Source of the DNA: Subsaximicrobium wynnwilliamsii | Lineage (GTDB): Bacteria > Bacteroidota > Bacteroidia > Flavobacteriales > Flavobacteriaceae | Length of the DNA: 64,000 nucleotides | NCBI RefSeq assembly: GCF_007997225.1 | Contig: NZ_VORM01000006.1 | Coordinates: 62,001-126,000 of the forward strand | Direction: 5' to 3' | Shown: positions 8,495-16,934 of the stretch, piece after piece | How the letters are laid out: every line of letters begins with the position of its first letter | Numbering within the stretch: position 1 is the stretch's first letter | Made by a program: the position numbers and the translations under genes | The notes under the pieces: model-generated | What the model was told of the DNA's origin: nothing | The model's input: the letters and a program-made list of their open reading frames with translations, nothing else | Database searches by the model: none

Positions 8495-11400
8495 TTAGAA
8501 GCTATATCTCAAACCAACTTGCATTTGCCATCTTGAAGAAGACAAACCAGAATCATCAACGATGTTAACGGTATCGGCTGCTCTTGGATCATAAGAGAAT
8601 AATGGCGTTGTACCATCGGCTGCAAAACGTTCAAAATCCAACAACTGTACTTGATTGAAACCTGCGAATGTTCTCACACCCCACTCTTTATTCAATAAGT
8701 TTGTAAAGTTGAAGATATCTGCTGTTAACTCAAGTGAATGAATTTTTTCTCCAAATTTAACTCCAAATTCTTGAGCGAACTTTAAGTCAACAATATGTAT
8801 CCAATCAGAGCGATCGGCATTACGTTCAGCAAACTGACCTCTTCTACTGCTCAAATAGTCATCGCCTTCAATAAAAGCATTCAACAGAGCATATTGTTGA
8901 GAAGCCGTTAGATCATCGGTATCTACCAATTGCGCTTCACTTTCGTCTCTTGGCACATAAATCAAAGCGGAGTCAGAACCAGTGTCCGACAATAAATTAT
9001 TTCCATTGTAGACATAACTAAAAGGAGAACCTTCAGCCCCATCATAAAATAAACCAATGCGAGTCTTGATTGTTTCTGACCATTTGAATTCAAAACTCGA
9101 GTTGGCCAACACGCGGTGTCCTGGTGAAAAATCTGAGGTGGAAAGCACAGGTCTGTTTGAGCCATTGACGGTTTCCAAGTTTCTCCACTGTGAACTGTTT
9201 TGTGAGCTTGTAGCATCCAAAAGTACATCAGCATCACCATAAGTATAGGTAACAGCACTTCTTATATCCAATCGATCTGTAATATAATTATTTGACAAGG
9301 TCATATTTGCATTGTAAGAGCTGCCTGCCCCGGTATTGGATCCTAAGTAAATATCGCTATAGGTGTCATCAATCAATCTAAAACCATAGTTTGGTCGAGA
9401 CCCTGCTCCTGTAGTGTTGAACTGAGGGCCTTGTAAATTGATGTTTTCATAAACAACCGCATTGATATTATCATTCCAAATGAATTCTGCAGACAAGACG
9501 AATCCAGCGCCCAATTTTTGGTCAACTGCAATATTGGTCTTGAATACCTGAGGTAGCTTAAAATCTTTTGCAAATAAATCCACTTGCCCACCAATAGCAC
9601 CACTTCCTGGCTCAGGATCTGCAAATTGGGTGTTGGGATTTGGGTTGAAATCGGGGGTGTTGCCACCTGTCAATTGAATGAACCCTGCAGTTAAACCGTT
9701 ATTATTGTAAGCGCCACCTGGCCAAACCAAAGGCAATCTAGAGGTGAAGATACCAACACCACCGCGAACTTGGGTCATATTCCTGTTGTTCACATCCCAG
9801 TTAAATCCAACTCTAGGAGAGATATGTACGTTTGCGTTAATCCCCTGACCTACTCTGGCCTCTTGCAAATCTTTTCCGTTAGCTTCCAATAGTGGAATTG
9901 TTCTATTATTAAAATCGTCATTCACAAGACCATCTTCCCAATAAGGGATATCTACTCTCACACCTGCAGTTAACTTAAAGCTATCTGAAAAGCTAACTTC
10001 ATCTTGAACATAAAGACCTAATTGGAACAAATCAAATTCGGCAGCGCCTTGTGAATTATCACCAGTCCCACCCAATAAGGAATAACCGTAACGGTATCTA
10101 TTAGGTTTTGCACCGCCCAAGAAATCTTGAAGATTATTGAATCTATAATCTCCAAAATTTTGTCTAAAGAAGACGTTCTTTGCAGAGGAAAATTCATTAT
10201 TTGTACCAATGGTAATGGTATGCTTTCCTGAATAGATCTCAAAGTTATTGGTAAATGTCAACACACGTTGCTCCAATAAGTTTGCAGTTGAAAACGGCTC
10301 AGAACCAAAAAATATGGAGGTTCCAGCTGCATCTCTAATTTCTACCGAAGGGAAAGGACTACCATTTGGATCCCTGTTGTCATCTACTGAGGTATACCCG
10401 ATAACCAAGTTGTTTGCGAATTTGTTTCCAAAAGTAGAACTCAGCTCCAAAGCTGTGGAATTTGTAGTGGATTCAAAGTTAACGGCTCTATTTAAAAAAT
10501 TGATCCTTCCAGAGTTTGAACTTGGCGCATCCAACTGGATTGCTTTTACATAACTGTGCTTAAGCGATAATTTATGATTTTGGTTTATGTTCCAATCTAT
10601 TTTAGCAATAAGTTTATCACTTTCTAAAGAGGAGGTATTGTTGGCATAACCTCCAGCATTGTAACCATAATTACTCTGTAAAAAATCTGATAGATTATTT
10701 AAATCGGCCGCTGTGACATCACCACGGTAGTTTTCGATATCAAAAGGCTGTGGTGTTTCATTATCCTGTCTTTCATAATTGATAAAGAAAAACAATTTGT
10801 CCTCGATAATTGGACCGCCCAATCTTACACCATAAGTCAAGGCCGTAAAATCATCTAATTTTTCACGTTCACCATCCTCACCCGCTAAGTCAAACGGCGT
10901 CTTGCCAGCTAAGGATTGATCCCTGTAAAAAGAATACGCAGACCCCTCAAAGGTGTTGGTTCCTGATTTTGTGATGGCATTGATACTACCACCTGCAAAT
11001 CCAGATTGTCTCACATCAAAAGGTGCTACATTGATTTGAAATGATTCAATCGCATCCAATGAGATTGGGCTTACCCCTGTTTGGCCACCATTAGTACCAT
11101 TAGGAGCTAAACCAAAAACATCATTATTTACTGCACCGTCAATATAAATAGCATTGTATCTATTATTTTGACCTGCAATAGAAATGACATCATCACCTGT
11201 AACTTTTGCTTGTGGTGTCAATCTCACAAAATCTGCAATGCCACGGGAAAGCGTTGGTAAGCTTGTAACTTGTTGATTAGAGATAGTAGTCTCTGCACCC
11301 GTTTTACCGGAGTCAAAGAGACTGTTGGTTTGGGCGGTAATTACAACTTCGTCCAAAGCGCTGGCATCTTCGGTCAACTTTACCGAGATTTGCTGGGAGT

Positions 11401-11704
11401 CTCCCAGTTGCAGATAAATATCTTGTTTCAAGAATTCTTGGTAACCTACATAGGTAATGGTCAATTTGTAGGGGCCACCAACTCTCATGTTCGACATCCT
11501 GTAATAGCCGTCAAAATCTGCTGCTACACCATAAGTAGAACCAGATGGTGTGTGAACAGCCACCACGTTTGCACCTGGCAATGGCTCATTGTTAGCGTCG
11601 GTTATTTGACCGTTGATGGACGCGGTTGTCACACCTTGACCAAATGAAGCGGCTGAAATTAACAGCACAACAGCCAGACATAAAATTTGATTCATTTTTT
11701 TCAT
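8495..11704 (-). CDS. Oar-like TonB-dependent outer-membrane receptor
   Basis: This 1069-residue protein has a signal peptide (MNQILCLAVVLLISAASFG), a carboxypeptidase-regulatory-like beta-sandwich at about residues 28-112 (ASINGQITDANNEPLPGANV), a TonB plug with the TonB-box-like DEVVITA near residue 120, and a long 22-strand barrel ending in GLRYSF. The plug segment PFDVRQSGFAGGSINAITKS is characteristic of Oar-type receptors. The substrate is unknown; Oar family members are linked to peptide or protein uptake or secretion. No SusD partner is adjacent. It sits in one arm of a duplicated gldD-pgi interval, and its upstream region is homologous to that of the second TBDR at 14226-16772. Confidence 0.9.
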   Translation of the reverse strand: MKKMNQILCLAVVLLISAASFGQGVTTASINGQITDANNEPLPGANVVAVHTPSGSTYGVAADFDGYYRMSNMRVGGPYKLTITYVGYQEFLKQDIYLQLGDSQQISVKLTEDASALDEVVITAQTNSLFDSGKTGAETTISNQQVTSLPTLSRGIADFVRLTPQAKVTGDDVISIAGQNNRYNAIYIDGAVNNDVFGLAPNGTNGGQTGVSPISLDAIESFQINVAPFDVRQSGFAGGSINAITKSGTNTFEGSAYSFYRDQSLAGKTPFDLAGEDGEREKLDDFTALTYGVRLGGPIIEDKLFFFINYERQDNETPQPFDIENYRGDVTAADLNNLSDFLQSNYGYNAGGYANNTSSLESDKLIAKIDWNINQNHKLSLKHSYVKAIQLDAPSSNSGRINFLNRAVNFESTTNSTALELSSTFGNKFANNLVIGYTSVDDNRDPNGSPFPSVEIRDAAGTSIFFGSEPFSTANLLEQRVLTFTNNFEIYSGKHTITIGTNNEFSSAKNVFFRQNFGDYRFNNLQDFLGGAKPNRYRYGYSLLGGTGDNSQGAAEFDLFQLGLYVQDEVSFSDSFKLTAGVRVDIPYWEDGLVNDDFNNRTIPLLEANGKDLQEARVGQGINANVHISPRVGFNWDVNNRNMTQVRGGVGIFTSRLPLVWPGGAYNNNGLTAGFIQLTGGNTPDFNPNPNTQFADPEPGSGAIGGQVDLFAKDFKLPQVFKTNIAVDQKLGAGFVLSAEFIWNDNINAVVYENINLQGPQFNTTGAGSRPNYGFRLIDDTYSDIYLGSNTGAGSSYNANMTLSNNYITDRLDIRSAVTYTYGDADVLLDATSSQNSSQWRNLETVNGSNRPVLSTSDFSPGHRVLANSSFEFKWSETIKTRIGLFYDGAEGSPFSYVYNGNNLLSDTGSDSALIYVPRDESEAQLVDTDDLTASQQYALLNAFIEGDDYLSSRRGQFAERNADRSDWIHIVDLKFAQEFGVKFGEKIHSLELTADIFNFTNLLNKEWGVRTFAGFNQVQLLDFERFAADGTTPLFSYDPRAADTVNIVDDSGLSSSRWQMQVGLRYSF

Positions 11705-11727
11705 CAGTAAAAGAGTTTAATTTTTGG

Positions 11728-11735
11728 CAAAAATA
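11728..11735 (-). promoter_or_regulatory. -7 promoter element of the Oar-like TBDR
   Basis: The minus strand reads TATTTTTG, matching TAnnTTTG, 23 bases upstream of the ATG. The equivalent position upstream of the second TBDR holds TATGTTTG (16806-16813). Confidence 0.6.
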
Positions 11736-11755
11736 CGCAGGTTATCATTATAATA

Positions 11756-11795
11756 CATTAACAAAATGTTAAGAATCATTAACGTTTCAAATTAC
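11756..11795 (-). promoter_or_regulatory. Conserved TTAA-rich box upstream of TBDR promoter, copy 1
   Basis: About 40 bases with three TTAA cores (CATTAAC, TGTTAAGAAT, CATTAACGTTT). It is nearly identical to 16834-16873, at the same distance from the second TBDR. Conservation could reflect a regulator or UP-like element, or only the shared duplication history of the two upstream regions. Confidence 0.4.
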
Positions 11796-11869
11796 GTAAA
11801 ATATTGTCATAACCCAGTTCTAAATCACTGACTGCTAATGCGTTTATTAACAGGTATTAGCGTTGCACT

Positions 11870-12272
11870 CTGTAGCGCCCAATGCTGTTTTGTGAAAATG
11901 TATCTCAATTGTTGATAACATTTGCATTCACAAACTCTTTAATTATTCAATTTAATAACCATTTAACCAATTCAGCACCAAATTGGTCATCACTAAAAAT
12001 GTTTCAAATAATACTTTGGCCGAAATCTTTTGCTCATACCTAACAATCAGTGGCTCTAAGCTATATTTCGATTAAGAAGCTGCTGGTTGGCTTTTTGCCT
12101 TAAGAAAGCCTAGAAGGCCTAATGCTTTGATTTTTCTTCGGAAGATACTTTGTGAAACCGGCAAAATGCTCAGGAATTAATTTACCGCCTTGATGAAGGA
12201 ACTGAAAAAAGGATGTTGCGCATTGGCGCCCGATTCGCCCCAAATGTTCGTTCCGGTGTGATAGTTTATTTA
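11870..12272 (-). pseudogene. Decayed 3' fragment of pgi
   Basis: The segment aligns base by base to the 3' half of the intact pgi at about 16940-17483. Shared runs include TTGTTGATAACATTT, CTAAAAATGTT, GCTCATAC, CAGGAATTAATTT, TGTTGCGCATTGG and TCGCCCCAAATG. One internal deletion of about 115 bases (equivalent to about 17237-17352) and many small indels destroy the frame. It is on the same strand as pgi, lies in the same position relative to a TBDR upstream region, and ends abruptly in gldD-derived sequence at about 12272. It is non-functional and is evidence of a past segmental duplication. Confidence 0.85.
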
Positions 12273-12440
12273 TGAAGTAGATGACTACGCTGAGTCACAA
12301 TCGCAATTTTATTTGAGGTATAGCAGCGGTCTTTTATTTTACTGCTTCGCTATAGTTCTAAGTGAAGCCCAATTACGATTCCTGCCTGCTTCGGAATACT
12401 TGAAAAAGCCATCAAACTCATTATAGAAACGATTGAATGA
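12272..12440 (+). pseudogene. Decayed 3' fragment of gldD
   Basis: The segment matches the end of gldD at about 8232-8414: shared runs TATGAAGT, TCACAATCGCAATTTTAT (TCACAGTCGCAATTTTAT in gldD), GAAGCCCAATTA, CCTGCCTGCT and GAAACGATTGAATG. An insertion of about 40 bases that itself forms a hairpin lies near 12320-12355. It joins the pgi fragment without a spacer and is followed by a copy of the gldD terminator. The reading frame is broken, so no protein is expected. Confidence 0.85.
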
Positions 12441-12477
12441 AAGGAATGAATTTTTGGTCATTTTAAGATTTCAGAAT

Positions 12478-12513
12478 AAAAAAAATGCCCTTCAAATTGA
12501 AGAGCATTTTTTT
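12478..12513. terminator. Duplicated copy of the gldD terminator
   Basis: The stem ATGCCCTTCA / TGAAGAGCAT has one mismatch, with A and T runs outside. It is homologous to the terminator at 8445-8476 and now ends the minus-strand lipoprotein gene at 12533. It is the one part of the scar that is still likely to work. Confidence 0.7.
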
Positions 12514-12532
12514 ATAGATTGAATTCTAGTAA

Positions 12533-14215
12533 CTAGTCCACATTAGGAACCCATACACCACCGGTTTTGATGTATTTTAATTCCTCTGTTCCGCTACTGC
12601 CATCATAGATATCAAAAGTCAACACATATTTTTGACCTTCTTCAGCATTCGGCGCTAAGAAGTTAGTTAGCAAATCTGTAAATACAGTGTTCAACATTTC
12701 TACACTCCAAAAGGCCGCATTACTTGACCTTCTATCAAAATTACCAAAGTTGGCCATACTAGATACTGCTGCGCTAAAGCCATCAGCACTTGCATAGTTG
12801 GTAGCGATATAATCAATATCAGCTTGAGCAATTATGTATCTAATTGTATTATCTGGAACCCATTGCCCCTCGTCAAATCCAAATTTGAGTGAGGTCTCAA
12901 TTGTAGATTCATGAGCCATCCATTGACCGCTAGTAAAAGTGTATTCATTACCTCTTATCCCTGCACCACTATTACTCGAGAAGTACTTATAAATAACAAT
13001 GATTTTATTCTCTTCTTGGGCAAAAGGATATTTCAAATCTAAAAATGTTGGAAGGTAACTATCTGCCGGCGTGGAACTGCTAAAGTTGTTGAATGCGCCA
13101 GGTTGTCCAGAACTTTCTCCCATAGAATCGTAATCGGCGTTACTCAAATAGTACACATTCTCAGCATCATTCCAAGAGCCACCTTCGTACACAAAATATT
13201 CTCCTTTAGAATCGGTGTTGCCAGTTACACCTAAAGTTTTGATGTTGAAGTAATCGATTCTCCATAAAGGCGCAACTGTTGAAGTAGAGTTGTATCTAAA
13301 GGCCACATGGATCACGGTATCGTCATAAGCCGAAAAATCATAATCCTCAGAAAGTATAAATTCGGAAGTATTTCCAGACGGCACAGTAGTCAAAGTAATT
13401 ACATCCCATGTTGCAGCGATTGGGTCGCCACCTGTAGTATAATTGGTTGACACCAAAATATTCACAAAATCGGCAGCTTCGTTCCCATTCAAAAAACTGA
13501 TTCTTTGATTGATTTGAAACTTAAGATCAGTCTCTCCACTAAGATCAATTTCAGGAGAAACCAACCAATCTTCACCAGCGATTTCACTGCCATTGACAAA
13601 GGCCGATGCATTGGCGTGTGCAGCGCCTTCAGACCAACCGATACCGTCCATATCGACATCGACATTTTCGAATGTAGGGTAGATATCAGGAAAATTACCA
13701 CCACCAACAATAGCCAAACCTACATCTGGAGTTTCAGTATATTGCTTGTAAGTCACCAAAGCGATTTGACCTTCAACCGGTGCAGCAATTTGCGCATCCA
13801 ATACATCAGGAATCAATGCTGTGGGATCTACGTTTGGATAAAATCCAAAGGCATCACTACCAGTTAATGCGTAATCATCATTTGATAGGGGATAAGTTTC
13901 AGCACTTGTGTAAGCACTAACGCCTTCCGCAGCACCTACAAAAAGCTTGTAGTTTACCAAAACCGAAGATCCTTGTCCATATAAAGGATAGAGATCCGAA
14001 AGCAATTGAGGAATGGAATCTTTGGCTTGATCTTGAGAATTAAAACTTCCGAAGCCCAAATCGAATGCACTGTAATCTGCATCGGTTAACGTATATTCAA
14101 ACTCACCAATATTTGGCTGCTCTGGGAGGGCATCAACTTGGTCGTTAAGATCATCTAAAGGGTTACATCCTACAAAGGCTGCAGCCATGACTAATAAATA
14201 AATTACTTTTTTCAT
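12533..14215 (-). CDS. Surface lipoprotein with choice-of-anchor J-type domain
   Basis: The ATG at 14215 gives a 560-residue lipoprotein (MKKVIYLLVMAAAFVGC, Cys17) and sits 10 bases after the stop of the upstream TBDR; a longer TTG/CTG-type reading would overlap that gene and is rejected. After an N-terminal region repeated in style at the C-terminus (YTLTDADYSAF; YIIAQADIDYIA), a jelly-roll domain of the choice-of-anchor J type is seen at about residues 165-325 (EDWLVSPEIDLSG, HVAFRYNSTS, WRIDYFNIKTLG). It probably sits on the outer-membrane surface as the substrate-binding partner of the TBDR, replacing SusD. The substrate is unknown. Confidence 0.8.
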   Translation of the reverse strand: MKKVIYLLVMAAAFVGCNPLDDLNDQVDALPEQPNIGEFEYTLTDADYSAFDLGFGSFNSQDQAKDSIPQLLSDLYPLYGQGSSVLVNYKLFVGAAEGVSAYTSAETYPLSNDDYALTGSDAFGFYPNVDPTALIPDVLDAQIAAPVEGQIALVTYKQYTETPDVGLAIVGGGNFPDIYPTFENVDVDMDGIGWSEGAAHANASAFVNGSEIAGEDWLVSPEIDLSGETDLKFQINQRISFLNGNEAADFVNILVSTNYTTGGDPIAATWDVITLTTVPSGNTSEFILSEDYDFSAYDDTVIHVAFRYNSTSTVAPLWRIDYFNIKTLGVTGNTDSKGEYFVYEGGSWNDAENVYYLSNADYDSMGESSGQPGAFNNFSSSTPADSYLPTFLDLKYPFAQEENKIIVIYKYFSSNSGAGIRGNEYTFTSGQWMAHESTIETSLKFGFDEGQWVPDNTIRYIIAQADIDYIATNYASADGFSAAVSSMANFGNFDRRSSNAAFWSVEMLNTVFTDLLTNFLAPNAEEGQKYVLTFDIYDGSSGTEELKYIKTGGVWVPNVD

Positions 14216-14225
14216 TTTCTTTTTT

Positions 14226-16772
14226 TTAAAAATTAAGTTTTGCACCTAAACTAAACGTTCTTCCAAAACCGTAGAACACTCGAGTTGTGAATACATCAGA
14301 CTCGGCACCATCACGTGCATCGGCAATAAACTCAGTATCGAAAATATTATTGATACGGCCTGTAAGTTCGGCATCAAGAGAACCGAATTTGAAACCATGT
14401 CTAATCGCTGAATCAAAGAGTCCGAAATCTGGAAGTTTAAAAGCATCTGGTCTTTTTGTAGTTCGATTGCTGGGATCATAATCGGCATAGATATCACCAT
14501 TATAAAGGTAATCAATTGTAAACGTAGTTTTTGGAGTCAATTTATAAATGGTACCTAAGCCAAAAGTTGTTTGTGCAGCATTACCAACGTGCAGGTCTTC
14601 GATAAAAAGGTTAATTGGGTCACCGACTGCATTATTTTCTTCATCAAAAATTATAACATCCTCTACATTATTTTGCCATCTCCAATCGCCTATAGAAGCC
14701 ATTCCCGTTACAGAAAAAGTTGAAGATACACGATAATTAAAATCGAGTTCCACACCCATATGCAACGCATTAACACCTAAAATATTGGCGAAATTTCTTG
14801 TCCCATCTTGGGCTTGAAAACTGGCAAACTCTGTTCTGTCTTTCCAAGTGGTATGGTACAGGTTAATGTTTGCAGATAATTTCTCAGCTCTATGACCGTA
14901 TCCAACTTCAAAACTGGTAATCCTTTGGTTTGGAGCATCTCCATTAACATCAGTGTTGTTACGGTTAGCGAAAATAGAGTTAAAAAATGGGGCTCTTTCA
15001 AAGTATCCCAAATTAAAAAACACATTGTTTCTATCGTCAAGACGGTAGTTCGCACCACCTTTTGCGCCGTAAGCAAAGAAGTTGTACACATCTGACTCTT
15101 GTAGTGGATCACTATCCAAATATAAGAAACGATCTACTCTTTGATAAGATGTGTTGGAAGCAGAAACCGAGACAAAAGCATTGAAATTCTCTTGAATGTC
15201 ATATTCCGCTTGGACAAAACCGCCCAACCAGCCTACTTTACCATCATTGTCATAAAGGATTTTGTCACCTACTTGAGCTTGATTGTTTGGATTGTTAACA
15301 TCGGAAGCATCTGAAAAATATTGGCCACCCAATAAATCGGTCACCTCGGTAAAGTGAAAGCCTTCATAGCCTCTAAGATCTAAACCTGTTAATAGTACAA
15401 GATCATCTGTAAGGTCTGTTTTAAAGGTAGAAAGCACCCCGTACCATATGTGATCATTTCTAGAAGCTCTCAAAATACTTTCAGAACCTTCAACGCCTGC
15501 AGTTTCATTTTCTGAAACAATCTTGTCAAAATCAACTGTGCCTAGGTTACCGATTCTATATTCGTCATCATCAAAACGGAATTTGTTGACACCGCTAAAA
15601 CCGCCGCCACCTCCAGAACCAACAGACACATAAGCAGCTGTAGACAAACTTGAAGCCTGGCTGATGTTCCAATAGTGGTTTAAGGAAATTTGTGGTTTGT
15701 GGTAGAAGTTATCCTCCACACTGGTAAATTGACCGTCTTTATAACCCCAATCTGAATTGTACTTTCTACCGCTTTCGCTTTCTCTAAACGTTTCAACTAA
15801 ATATGGGTTTTGTCTTTGACCGTGCGTTTGTTTTGCACCAAAGGCTGTTAAGGCAATTTTATGTTTATCGTTGATTTCCTTCGAAACATTCAAAAAATAA
15901 GAAATGGCATTAAATGGTGTGCCATCTACATAGCCATCACCATCGGTTTTAGAACCAGAAACAGTTACTGCAAGGCCATTATCCATTAAACCCGTAGAGT
16001 AAGTGACGCCAAATTTCTTGAAGCCATCGTTGCCTAAGGTTGTGTAGAAGTTACCACCTTCTTCAACATCTGTAGTTTTGGAGATGATATTGATGGTACC
16101 ACCAATAGAAGGTACTGCTACCTTAGAGGCACCAAGGCCACGTTGTACTTGCATAGAACTAGTCACATCGCCTAGACCCGCCCAGTTGCTCCAATAGACA
16201 CGGCCATTTTCCATGTCGTTCACTGGCACACCGTTGATCATAACCGCAACGTTTTCAGAGTTAAACCCACGAAGTCTAATCTCTCCATCTCCAAAACCAC
16301 CACCTGTTTTGGTAACATAAACACCTGGAGTTGATTTAAGGATTTCTGGAAATTCTTGACTCCCTAATTTCAATTCAATTTCTGAAGCTCTAATGGTAGA
16401 TACCGCCACTGGGGTTTTTCTATCGACTGCTACAGAAGCAATGATTTGCACCTCTTGGAGACCTACCTCACTAGGATCCATCATGATTTTACCAAGATCC
16501 ATATCTCCAGAGAAAGCGATAGTCTTTGAAGTATAACCAACAAAAGAAAGCACTAACTCACCTGTTGCAGACTTTGTATTAATAATAAACTGACCGTCAA
16601 AATTGGTTGCCGAGCCATTAGAGGTTCCTTTTTCGATAACGTTAACGCCTGGAAGAGGCTGGTTCATGTCTGAACCTATTATCGTTCCCGACACCGTACT
16701 TTGCGCAAATGCAAAGGAACAGAACATTGTAAGAACCAATATGGTTAAGCACTGTGATACTTTTTTCATCAT
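14226..16772 (-). CDS. TonB-dependent receptor with carboxypeptidase-like N-domain
   Basis: The 848-residue receptor has a signal peptide (MMKKVSQ...FAFAQ), a carboxypeptidase-regulatory-like domain at about 25-105 (STVSGTIIGSDMNQPLPGVN), a plug at about 115-235 (STPGVYVTKTGGGFGDGEIR; VPVNDMENGRVYWSNWAG) and a barrel ending in LGAKLNF. The first two codons are both ATG; either could start. The plug resembles ferric-citrate/siderophore-type FecA-like receptors more than the Oar-like neighbour, so the two TBDRs are not recent copies of each other although their upstream regions are homologous. It forms a two-gene unit with the downstream lipoprotein. Confidence 0.9.
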   Translation of the reverse strand: MMKKVSQCLTILVLTMFCSFAFAQSTVSGTIIGSDMNQPLPGVNVIEKGTSNGSATNFDGQFIINTKSATGELVLSFVGYTSKTIAFSGDMDLGKIMMDPSEVGLQEVQIIASVAVDRKTPVAVSTIRASEIELKLGSQEFPEILKSTPGVYVTKTGGGFGDGEIRLRGFNSENVAVMINGVPVNDMENGRVYWSNWAGLGDVTSSMQVQRGLGASKVAVPSIGGTINIISKTTDVEEGGNFYTTLGNDGFKKFGVTYSTGLMDNGLAVTVSGSKTDGDGYVDGTPFNAISYFLNVSKEINDKHKIALTAFGAKQTHGQRQNPYLVETFRESESGRKYNSDWGYKDGQFTSVEDNFYHKPQISLNHYWNISQASSLSTAAYVSVGSGGGGGFSGVNKFRFDDDEYRIGNLGTVDFDKIVSENETAGVEGSESILRASRNDHIWYGVLSTFKTDLTDDLVLLTGLDLRGYEGFHFTEVTDLLGGQYFSDASDVNNPNNQAQVGDKILYDNDGKVGWLGGFVQAEYDIQENFNAFVSVSASNTSYQRVDRFLYLDSDPLQESDVYNFFAYGAKGGANYRLDDRNNVFFNLGYFERAPFFNSIFANRNNTDVNGDAPNQRITSFEVGYGHRAEKLSANINLYHTTWKDRTEFASFQAQDGTRNFANILGVNALHMGVELDFNYRVSSTFSVTGMASIGDWRWQNNVEDVIIFDEENNAVGDPINLFIEDLHVGNAAQTTFGLGTIYKLTPKTTFTIDYLYNGDIYADYDPSNRTTKRPDAFKLPDFGLFDSAIRHGFKFGSLDAELTGRINNIFDTEFIADARDGAESDVFTTRVFYGFGRTFSLGAKLNF

Positions 16773-16805
16773 TTTAAGAATTGTTTAAGTAGTTTTAATT
16801 TTTGA

Positions 16806-16813
16806 CAAACATA
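16806..16813 (-). promoter_or_regulatory. -7 promoter element of second TBDR
   Basis: The minus strand reads TATGTTTG, matching TAnnTTTG, 33 bases upstream of the first ATG. Confidence 0.55.
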
Positions 16814-16833
16814 CGGTCATCATTGTAATTACA

Positions 16834-16873
16834 CATTAACTAACTGTTAAGAATTATTAACGTTTCTAATTAC
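16834..16873 (-). promoter_or_regulatory. Conserved TTAA-rich box upstream of TBDR promoter, copy 2
   Basis: It is nearly identical to 11756-11795 (CATTAACTAACTGTTAAG versus CATTAACAAAATGTTAAG, then AATTATTAACGTTTC versus AATCATTAACGTTTC). It ends about 60 bases before the 3' end of pgi. Confidence 0.4.
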
Positions 16874-16934
16874 AAAAAAATTTGTTAAAACTTATTTACA
16901 AACAACTTAAGATGAGATAATTTCGAAGTGAACT

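Noticed and set aside
14216-14245. Longer start for the surface lipoprotein (MQNLIFKKKK...)
   Set aside because: It would overlap the upstream TBDR's end and hide the lipoprotein signal. The ATG at 14215 gives a clean lipobox.
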